10,225 nucleotides of DNA from AP-15 sp035570935. Its GTDB lineage: Bacteria; Pseudomonadota; Alphaproteobacteria; ATCC43930; CGMCC-115725. The translations under genes were made by a program, and so were the position numbers. The DNA is taken from the NCBI GenBank assembly GCA_035570935.1, contig DATMKU010000439.1, positions 1 through 10,225 of the forward strand, written 5' to 3'. Below, piece by piece: positions 6,804 to 10,225 of the stretch (position 1 is its first letter; each line of letters starts with the position of its first letter). Under the pieces are notes generated by a model. That model did not search any database, had not been told where the DNA came from, and was given only the letters and a program-made list of their open reading frames with translations.

Positions 6804-7025
6804 ATGGCGATGCGACGTTTCAGCCGGGCGGATTTCTGGCTGGAGCTGGAACGGCGCGGATGCCATCGCGTCGCCGAGGAAGACGACCTTGGTTCGTTCT
6901 GGCTTGGTCCCAATGGTCGGCACTTCCAAGTTCCGCCGCCCGACGGCGATGGCACCTATCCCGATTGGATGCTGGACGATTTAATCCGCCAGCACGGCTT
7001 GCCGGCGCCGGGACCGCGCCGCTGA
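6804..7025 (+). CDS. small protein, HicA-like toxin candidate
   Basis: This 73-residue protein starts 7 nt after the preceding stop with no clear ribosome-binding site of its own, so it is probably translationally coupled. It reads helix (SRADFWLELERRGCHRV), beta (SFWLGP), beta (RHFQVPPP), helix (YPDWMLDDLIRQHGLP). This is the dsRBD-like layout and length of HicA mRNA interferases, which typically have an initial LLxxLxxxG helix, G-S-H-x-x-[FY], a V-P-x-P strand, then a closing helix ending I-x-x-[AH]-G-L. Here the catalytic GSH is GSF (30-32). The histidine is therefore missing at that place, and H40 in GRHFQVP could be a substitute. Activity is thus doubtful. The ATG at 6810 is an equally possible start. 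Together with the upstream gene it resembles a hicB-hicA pair. Confidence 0.6.
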   Translation: MAMRRFSRADFWLELERRGCHRVAEEDDLGSFWLGPNGRHFQVPPPDGDGTYPDWMLDDLIRQHGLPAPGPRR

Positions 7026-7031
7026 AAGAAA

Positions 7032-7054
7032 GCCCCACCCGTCGCCGTTGGGGC
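7032..7054 (+). terminator. hairpin after the small two-gene cassette
   Basis: GCCCCA (7032-7037) and TGGGGC (7049-7054) pair around an 11-nt loop, beginning 6 nt after the second gene's stop. There is an A-rich lead (GAAAGAAA) but no T tract after it, so it may end or protect the transcript only partly. Confidence 0.4.
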
Positions 7055-7166
7055 GTGACATCGGTTGCTATGTCTTGGCTGCGCGCGACGGGCGCTTGAC
7101 CGCTTGCGCGGGCCCCGCGATCGCATCGGCGATCATCGTCAGCGCGGCTCGGGGATGCCGCCGACG

Positions 7167-7349
7167 TCATCGATCGCCTCGCCGAGGTGCATTCCTGGCG
7201 CTTCGAGGGCGCCCACGGGCCGCCGACGCGGTTGACCGCGTGGTTGTTGCCGAGCCTCGCGCGTTTCGGTTTTTTTCGTCCTCATTTGGAATCTCCGCTT
7301 CGCGTTGGGGCGTCGCGACCAGCTCGATCAGCCAGTACAGATCGTCCAT
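7167..7349 (-). CDS. possible small hypothetical protein
   Basis: A 60-residue leftward frame begins at ATG 7349, with GGGAG about 12 nt upstream. The first 32 residues look protein-like (MDDLYWLIELVATPQREAEI, then PNEDEKN), with GC-rich third positions. The rest turns into low-complexity Ser/Thr/Arg/Ala sequence (RGSATTTRSTASAARGRPRS), as when a frame reads past a breakpoint. It may be a truncated remnant. CCACG/CGTGG (7375-7379 and 7386-7390), a small palindrome, lies about 25 nt upstream and could be an operator. Nothing else coding is visible between 7055 and 7477 on either strand. A seven-T run follows a weak CCGAG/TTCGG stem (7250-7276) on the plus strand. Confidence 0.3.
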   Translation of the reverse strand: MDDLYWLIELVATPQREAEIPNEDEKNRNARGSATTTRSTASAARGRPRSARNAPRRGDR

Positions 7350-7477
7350 CGCGTGCCCCAACTCCCGTCTTATCCCACGCTAATTCGTGGTACAGTTGCG
7401 AAGGCTGGCCGCGCTTACCTTCCAAGCCGTTATTTTATGATGATTTCGGTCCGCGAGGGCCCGCAAGTGGGTGGGAA

Positions 7478-7564
7478 CGGATGGGGTGGGATTCGAACCC
7501 ACGGTAAGCTTGCGCCCACGCCGGTTTTCAAGACCGGTGCCTTAAACCGCTCGGCCACCCATCC
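7478..7564 (-). tRNA. tRNA-Ser (anticodon UGA)
   Basis: This is an intact class II tRNA. The acceptor stem GGATGGG (minus strand, 7564-7558) pairs fully with CCCATCC (7485-7479), with discriminator G at 7478 as expected for serine. The D-arm is GCCGAGC...GGC. The anticodon stem is CCGGT/ACCGG, with loop CTTGAAA giving anticodon UGA (7530-7528). A long variable arm follows (about 7503-7520), then a T-arm GTGGG-TTCGAAT-CCCAC (7502-7486). No CCA is encoded (TTC follows). It reads UCA codons, with wobble to others. Its 5' half is duplicated at 9024-9065. Confidence 0.97.
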
Positions 7565-7665
7565 CAGATGTTTCATCAATGACTTAGCAAATTCTGAACA
7601 GCCTGGAAAGGGCCGACCGCCACCGGATTGCCAGCGGACTGTGCCCGATTCGGTCCGGCGCGTTC

Positions 7666-7800
7666 TCATTCCGTTATCGCCGACCCGAACGCGGCTTCGA
7701 TCAACTCGGCGGCTTTCGCGTCCGTGTCCTTGAACTCATGCCCGTAAATTCCGAAGGTGATCGTCGGCGACCCGTAACCGAGGCGCCGGCTGAGAGGTAA
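7666..7800 (-). pseudogene. tyrosine recombinase (phage integrase) C-terminal remnant
   Basis: The last 43 or so codons of a tyrosine recombinase are preserved. The sequence LSRRLGYGSPTITFGIYGHE, followed by FKDTDAKAAELIEAAFGSAI, contains the L-G-[HY]-x-S-[PT]-x-[TI]-T-x-x-x-Y-x-H box. The tyrosine of GIYGHEF is the catalytic nucleophile of the family. The second histidine of the R-H-R-Y tetrad would be in LGH; here it is LGY, a family-tolerated variant or a decay. Upstream of LSRR (about 7795-7800) the similarity stops abruptly and the catalytic arginines are absent, so the protein cannot recombine DNA. The stop is at 7666-7668, 102 nt from the 5' end of tRNA-Ser, the usual neighbourhood of an integrase and its attachment site. 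Confidence 0.75.
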
Positions 7801-7801
7801 T

Positions 7802-7993
7802 ATGCCGACAATTAAAACCGAACGTGGCGATGAGATTAGCGTCTCGACGCGCCTTATCGCGAAGCTCGCCGAGCGCATGCACCGGATGGCTCGGGAGCGC
7901 CGGACGCACTATCTCGCCGGGGCGCGCCGCCGACTCGCTGATGGCGGCCGCTCACGCGATGACGCTGCGGCCATCCTCGCCGCCGGGGGCTGA
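7802..7993 (+). CDS. small basic hypothetical protein
   Basis: This 63-residue protein starts at ATG 7802 with a good GAGAGG ribosome-binding site (7792-7797). The N-terminal strand-like part (MPTIKTERGDEISVSTRLIA) is followed by a strongly basic helix (KLAERMHRMARERRTHYLAG), then by an Arg/Ala-rich tail ending SRDDAAAILAAGG. A nucleic-acid or membrane-surface contact is possible from the charge, but no family is recognised. It is notable that its ribosome-binding site lies within, and its start at the edge of, the recombinase remnant on the opposite strand, so the gene or its start may have been created by the junction. A terminator follows at 8087-8123. Confidence 0.5.
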   Translation: MPTIKTERGDEISVSTRLIAKLAERMHRMARERRTHYLAGARRRLADGGRSRDDAAAILAAGG

Positions 7994-8029
7994 GCCATCC
8001 CGGTCGCGGCGGGAACTTTCCGGCGCCGG

Positions 8030-8080
8030 GCGGGTTGGCCTTGCGGCAAAGTCTCCCAAATGCGGGCTCTGCCAACCCGC
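8030..8080 (+). ncRNA. structured leader/trailer, possible small RNA
   Basis: GCGGGTTGGC (8030-8039) and GCCAACCCGC (8071-8080) pair perfectly (10 bp) around a 31-nt loop that contains a single-stranded AAAGTCTCCCAAA. A competing small hairpin GCGGG/CCCGC (8062-8066 with 8076-8080) uses the same right arm, so two folds are possible. It is followed 6 nt later by a strong terminator. It could be the 3' UTR of the 63-aa gene or a free small RNA whose CTCCC loop is complementary to Shine-Dalgarno sequences. No promoter is evident. Confidence 0.35.
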
Positions 8081-8086
8081 GGAACG

Positions 8087-8123
8087 GGCCGGGGTCCTCG
8101 CACCGCCCCGGCCTCTTTCTTTT
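8087..8123 (+). terminator. strong rho-independent terminator
   Basis: GGCCGGGG (8087-8094) pairs perfectly with CCCCGGCC (8106-8113) across an 11-nt loop, directly followed by TCTTTCTTTT (8114-8123). It is the best terminator in the window and ends rightward transcription from the 63-aa gene. The leftward 52-aa gene ends just beyond it, at 8128. Confidence 0.8.
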
Positions 8124-8127
8124 GCGC

Positions 8128-8286
8128 TCACAGAACCGCGAGGGCGAGCCTTCCTCCGGGTTGCTTCGCCAAGATCGCCTTGAGCGGCGTCAGGCGTGGA
8201 GCGGGTGGGCAGGGGTCGAAATCGAGCGCGTGCCGGAGATGCCGCCCCAACGCAGCGGCCTCATCGTCCGATAGATCGAGAATCAT
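8128..8286 (-). CDS. small alphaproteobacterial protein, 52 aa
   Basis: Read from ATG 8286, this gives a 52-residue protein starting MILDLSDDEAAALGRHLRHA, then LDFDPCPPAPRLTPLKAILA. It matches in outline a very common, unnamed alphaproteobacterial small-protein type (M-[IT]-L-[DN]-L-[TS]-D-x-E-x-x-x-L-x-x-x-L-x-x-x-I-D-x-D-x-[YC]-P-x-[SA]-P-R-[IL]-x-x-L-K-A-I-L-A-K). Function unknown. The N-terminal helix is acidic, and the P-x-x-P-R turn and K-A-I-L-A-K helix are the conserved parts. Usual members carry a longer basic tail after ILAK; here only LALAVL follows. A poor ribosome-binding site precedes it. A truncated relative lies at 8563-8652. Confidence 0.6.
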   Translation of the reverse strand: MILDLSDDEAAALGRHLRHALDFDPCPPAPRLTPLKAILAKQPGGRLALAVL

Positions 8287-8400
8287 GATCGGCTGGACAT
8301 AGCAGCCGTCCTTGCCGCCGCGAACACCTCTACGGCGGTTTGGCGGTATGAGTAGTTTCCGAGCCTATCGGAGGTGCGCCGCCGGGGGTATCAACAAGAA

Positions 8401-8483
8401 TCCCCGAGACCGTCTCCCCCCAATCATGGGCTCGGGGGAATTGGCCGGGTGGAACCGCTGCGGCTCCACTCGGTCCCCTTTTT
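8401..8483 (+). terminator. two consecutive hairpins with T tract
   Basis: The first hairpin pairs CCCCGAG (8402-8408) with CTCGGGG (8431-8437). The second spans 8445-8473: CCG, GTGGA and CCGC pair with GCGG, TCCAC and CGG through one mismatch and a wobble, making an almost closed 12-bp stem, followed by TCCCC and TTTTT (8479-8483). The second has the form of a rho-independent terminator for rightward transcription, although no rightward gene is seen between 8124 and 8400. A non-coding transcript ending here is possible. Confidence 0.4.
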
Positions 8484-8499
8484 GGAAAACTGGCCGACG

Positions 8500-8574
8500 A
8501 TGAAAAAGAAGTTCTTCTGGGCATTCGCGATTATTTTCGCCGCCGGCATCGTCTGCTGGCCGCTATTCCGATAG
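8500..8574 (+). CDS. 24-aa single-span membrane peptide candidate
   Basis: ATG 8500 opens a 24-residue frame: KKK at the start, then an unbroken hydrophobic helix (FFWAFAIIFAAGIVCWPLF), ending in R. Three lysines followed by about 19 hydrophobic residues would insert as one membrane span with the N-terminus in the cytoplasm. This size and pattern are shared by small stress proteins and by hydrophobic type I toxins. The codons are A/T-richer than the surroundings (AAA AAG AAG TTC TTC; ATT ATT TTC). GGAAAA lies about 11 nt upstream, a weak ribosome-binding site. Its 3' end overlaps the 3' end of the leftward truncated gene at 8563. It follows directly on a terminator-like hairpin. A real gene is plausible but not shown. 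Confidence 0.35.
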   Translation: MKKKFFWAFAIIFAAGIVCWPLFR

Positions 8575-8652
8575 CGACCGGCCGGTATCGATCGCGCGGC
8601 GTAGCAGCGGGACGAGGGCGCGAGCCTCGTCATCGGCAAGATCGAGAGTCAT
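8563..8652 (-). pseudogene. truncated paralogue of the 52-aa small protein
   Basis: This 29-residue frame (MTLDLADDEARALVPLLRRA, then IDTGRSLSE) aligns with the start of the gene at 8128-8286 and with the wider small-protein family. It breaks off where members have the D-R-Y-P-L-S-P-R turn: here it reads T-G-R-S-L-S-E-stop. The conserved K-A-I-L-A-K helix is absent. The frame therefore retains only the N-terminal helix and is probably a decayed copy. Its start is 12 nt from the divergent lipoprotein-like frame at 8665. Confidence 0.5.
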
Positions 8653-8664
8653 GATGGCGTCGAT

Positions 8665-8802
8665 ATGGTGGTTCCTGACCGACGCCGCGCGCTCACTGCG
8701 CTTTTGATCTTGCTGACGCTGGTCGGATGTGCCCCGACCGGAACCACGCCGGCACAAGCCCCGCAGGCACCCGATCACCGCGACGACAACGACATGCACT
8801 GA
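8665..8802 (+). CDS. small lipoprotein candidate, 45 aa
   Basis: From ATG 8665 the frame gives a basic start (VVPDRRR), a hydrophobic core (ALTALLILLTLVG) and the lipobox L-V-G-C (residues 19-22). After it come CAPTGTTPAQAPQAPD and a His/Asp-rich end (HRDDNDMH). This is the complete layout of a lipoprotein signal peptide (signal peptidase II site before C22) with a mature peptide of 24 residues. The Pro/Ala/Thr tail is typical of small outer-membrane lipoproteins. The end (H-x-D-D-N-D-M-H) could bind metal, which is inference only. No strong ribosome-binding site is seen. No family is recognised. Confidence 0.45.
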   Translation: MVVPDRRRALTALLILLTLVGCAPTGTTPAQAPQAPDHRDDNDMH

Positions 8803-9023
8803 GAACGCCGACAGCGGCTCGGCCCCGGGCCCAACGACGCGAAGTCGCGGGCATCCCCCGCCGCGGCCCCTGTATAAGCGGGCGAATCCCACCGAGATTG
8901 CCACCGGACGATGCGGCTCGCGACGGAACCCGATGACACGGCGCGAGCCGCAAAAACGGACAAAATCAATCCCTAGGCGCCGCCCGGCGGCATCGGGAGG
9001 CACCCGCCGGATCGGCCAAGTGG
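8803..9023. other. no gene; contains one perfect 11-bp inverted repeat
   Basis: No credible coding frame is seen on either strand. TGCGGCTCGCG (8912-8922) and CGCGAGCCGCA (8942-8952) form a perfect 11-bp inverted repeat with a 19-nt spacer. It has no T tract on the plus strand, where AAAA follows, and none on the minus strand. It could be a protein-binding site or a structured RNA. Confidence 0.4.
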
Positions 9024-9065
9024 GGTTTTCTAGACCGGTGCCTTAAACCGCTGAGCCACCCGTCC
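9024..9065 (-). pseudogene. tRNA-Ser 5' half fragment
   Basis: The minus strand from 9065 to 9024 matches the first 42 nt of the intact tRNA-Ser at 7564-7523 in 38 positions, including a 21-nt identical core (9032-9052). The acceptor 5' strand (GGACGGG), D-arm and 5' anticodon stem are present. The 3' anticodon stem (ACCCC), variable arm, T-arm and acceptor 3' strand are missing, so it cannot fold as a tRNA. The anticodon position has changed from TGA to AGA. It lies 55 nt beyond the thiG stop, same strand. It is best read as the displaced half of an attachment site. Confidence 0.8.
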
Positions 9066-9080
9066 AGGCGGCATGGCAAT

Positions 9081-9113
9081 GTCGGGCGGGCTCGGTCGAG
9101 CGCGACGCCCGAC
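9081..9113 (-). terminator. hairpin downstream of thiG
   Basis: GTCGGGCG (9081-9088) and CGCCCGAC (9106-9113) are perfect 8-bp inverted repeats with a 17-nt loop, 7 nt after the thiG stop. There is no T tract, so it is a weak or factor-dependent terminator, or a 3'-end stabiliser of the thi transcript. Confidence 0.45.
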
Positions 9114-9120
9114 CCAAGCC

Positions 9121-9891
9121 TCAGGTGCCGACGAGGCCGAGTTGCGGGCTCGACGGCTCGGCGAAGCTGCGCTTGGGGATGCGCCCGGCGAGACGGGCGA
9201 GGCGCCCGCCTTCGACGCCGGCGCGCATTGCCGCCGCCATCCGCCGCGGGTCGTGGGATTTGGCGATCGCGGTATTGACCAAGACCGCGTCGCAGCCAAG
9301 CTCCATCGCGAGTGCCGCGTCCGAAGCGGTGCCGATGCCGGCGTCGAGCACGACCGGGACCGGGCTGCGGGCGCAAATCAGCTCGATCGCGGCGGGATTG
9401 GCGATCCCCCCACCCGAGCCGATCAGCGAGCCCAAGGGCATGACCGCGGCGCAGCCGACATCGGCGAGCTTTTGGCAGGCGACCGGGTCCTCGTTGCAAT
9501 AAGGGAGCACGGTGAACCCGCCGCGCACCAACTCGCCGGCGGCATGGACGAGCTGCTCGACATCGGGGTAGAGCGTCTCGCGGTCGCCGATCAGCTCGAG
9601 CTTGACCCAGTCGGTTTCGAGCGCCTCGCGCGCCAATTCGGCGGTCAGGATCGCGTCGCGGGCGGTGACGCAGCCGGCGGTATTCGGCAGCAGCCGATAG
9701 CGGCCGCCGAGCAGGTCGACCAGGCTCTCGGCATAGCCGTCGAGGCTGATGCGCCGGATCGACACCGTCACCATTTCGGCGCCGCTGAGCTCAAGGCAGT
9801 CGAGCAATACCTGCTGGTTCGGATAGCCGGCGGTGCCGACAAAAAGCCGCGAGGACAGCGGCGTGCCGGCGATCGTCAACGGGTCGGTCAT
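9121..9891 (-). CDS. thiG: thiazole synthase ThiG
   Basis: ThiG joins 1-deoxy-D-xylulose 5-phosphate, dehydroglycine and the sulfur of ThiS-thiocarboxylate into the thiazole phosphate of thiamin, in the cytoplasm. The 256 residues form the expected TIM barrel. They show SSRLFVGTAGYPN (13-25), GAEMVTVSIRR (37-47), LPNTAGCVTARDAI (68-81), and K97 in DWVKLELIGD (94-103). K97 is the Schiff-base lysine for deoxyxylulose phosphate. NEDPVACQKL, GSLIGSGGGI, VVLDAGIGTASDAALAMELG and AVLVNTAIAKS, the phosphate-binding loops, follow. Length and motif order are normal. ATG 9891 follows GGGA by about 8 nt and is 24 nt after thiS. It is the last gene of the leftward thiO-thiS-thiG operon. Confidence 0.97.
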   Translation of the reverse strand: MTDPLTIAGTPLSSRLFVGTAGYPNQQVLLDCLELSGAEMVTVSIRRISLDGYAESLVDLLGGRYRLLPNTAGCVTARDAILTAELAREALETDWVKLELIGDRETLYPDVEQLVHAAGELVRGGFTVLPYCNEDPVACQKLADVGCAAVMPLGSLIGSGGGIANPAAIELICARSPVPVVLDAGIGTASDAALAMELGCDAVLVNTAIAKSHDPRRMAAAMRAGVEGGRLARLAGRIPKRSFAEPSSPQLGLVGT

Positions 9892-9915
9892 CGCTTTATT
9901 CCCAGTAGTCAGGCC

Positions 9916-10122
9916 TCAGCCCCCGGACAGCGGGCGAACGATTTCGACATCATCGCCCGGCGACAACGGGCGCGCCAGCCATTCCGCGCGGCGCACGACC
10001 GCCCCGTTGACGGCGACGGCGAGGAATCGCGCCGTTGGATCGATGCCGCGGGCGAGGAGCAGTTCGGCCAAGGTCGCGGCCGCCACGTCGCCCTCGACGC
10101 CGTTGACCCGCAGACGGATCAT
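9916..10122 (-). CDS. thiS: sulfur carrier protein ThiS
   Basis: This 68-residue ubiquitin-like (beta-grasp) sulfur carrier has the essential C-terminal Gly-Gly (PLSGG, 64-68). ThiF-type enzymes adenylate this and convert it to the thiocarboxylate used by ThiG. The start (MIRLRVNGVEGDVAAATLAE), the AVAVNGAVVRRAEW core (35-48) and the PLSPGDDVEIVRPLSGG end are typical. Its ATG overlaps the thiO stop (ATGA, 10119-10122), showing translational coupling. No separate promoter or ribosome-binding site is needed. No thiF is in the window. Confidence 0.95.
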   Translation of the reverse strand: MIRLRVNGVEGDVAAATLAELLLARGIDPTARFLAVAVNGAVVRRAEWLARPLSPGDDVEIVRPLSGG

Positions 10123-10225
10123 TCGGCCGCTCTGGCAAGAGCGGGGCCGGCGGTAAGCGCGGGACCGAGCGGCGCCGGCGATGATGCAAAGCGTTCCGGC
10201 GAGAACGGGCGTACGCTGTCGGCCA
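10119..10225 (-). CDS. thiO: glycine oxidase ThiO, C-terminal end
   Basis: This is the last 35 codons of the gene that starts beyond the right edge. The sequence ADSVRPFSPERFA followed by a Pro/Ala-rich tail ending ARAAE matches the usual C-terminal P-[FL]-x-P-x-R-F of ThiO-type FAD oxidases, which make iminoglycine (dehydroglycine) for ThiG in aerobic bacteria. The stop overlaps the thiS start by 4 nt, and its place upstream of thiS-thiG supports the call more than the short sequence does. Any thiamin-pyrophosphate riboswitch controlling the operon would be upstream of this gene, outside the window. Confidence 0.7.
   Translation of the reverse strand, partial: ADSVRPFSPERFASSPAPLGPALTAGPALARAAE

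Larger units (their letters stand above)
7531..9052. mobile_element. decayed integrative element between tRNA-Ser and a tRNA-Ser 5' fragment
   Basis: A 21-bp identical core occurs at 7531-7551 (inside the intact tRNA-Ser) and at 9032-9052 (inside the 5' fragment), in the same orientation, as attL/attR-type direct repeats would. Between them are a tyrosine recombinase C-terminus next to the intact tRNA, five very small frames and several hairpins, but no ordinary housekeeping gene. In this model the element entered the 5'/anticodon half of the tRNA, its own copy of that half rebuilt the gene now at 7478-7564, and the displaced chromosomal half stayed beside thiG. The core repeats and the recombinase remnant are seen; the model is inference. 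The element is too small and broken to move by itself. Confidence 0.45.

Noticed and set aside
7430..7669. Small protein containing WVAERFKAPVLKTG
   Set aside because: This is the well-known false translation of tRNA-Ser; the DNA is the tRNA gene. The similar AQRFKAPV at 9024-9065 is the tRNA fragment.
9024..9065. A second functional tRNA-Ser with anticodon AGA
   Set aside because: The 3' half (variable arm, T-arm, acceptor strand) is missing and the anticodon stem has two mismatches.
9892..10122. TPP riboswitch in the thi operon
   Set aside because: thiO and thiS overlap and only 24 nt separate thiS and thiG; no THI-box can be placed. It could lie upstream of thiO, outside the window.

Overview
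The window is high-GC DNA that reads as an alphaproteobacterial chromosome. This rests on the codon bias, a CreA-family periplasmic protein, a DUF2161 nuclease-fold protein, a thiO-thiS-thiG operon, and a tRNA-Ser with no encoded CCA. The exact genus cannot be told from the sequence. Core metabolic and transport genes alternate with accessory stretches that hold small orphan genes and decayed mobile DNA.

Left part (1-2942, all rightward): the 3' end of an MFS exporter; two orphan genes (543-989 and 1125-1487), the second visibly less GC-rich than its surroundings; and an acyl-CoA-dehydrogenase-fold flavoprotein (1695-2903) whose C-terminus resembles flavin-dependent monooxygenases, ended by a GNRA-loop terminator.

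Centre (2944-5876): two leftward genes, a DUF2161 PD-(D/E)XK-like protein and a sugar-porter-type MFS permease. Between them lies a small rightward reading frame that looks like a gene remnant. A secreted CreA-family protein is divergent from the permease.

Accessory zone (5877-9065): about 635 nt with no convincing gene, starting with a dispersed AACCGGGAA repeat cluster. It is followed by a tight two-gene cassette (6512-7025) that looks like a HicBA-type toxin-antitoxin pair. Next comes an intact tRNA-Ser(UGA) on the minus strand, the C-terminal remnant of a tyrosine recombinase beside it, several very small genes (63, 52, 29, 24 and 45 aa), strong hairpins, and a second copy of the 5' half of the same tRNA-Ser at 9024-9065. 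The simplest reading is a decayed integrative element of about 1.5 kb that used the 5'/anticodon half of tRNA-Ser as attachment site and restored the tRNA with its own copy. This is the most interesting structure in the window.

Right end (9121-10225, leftward): thiO (3' end), thiS and thiG, which make the thiazole moiety of thiamin. ThiO oxidises glycine to the imine, ThiS carries sulfur as a C-terminal thiocarboxylate, and ThiG closes the ring. The promoter, and any TPP riboswitch, would lie beyond the right edge.
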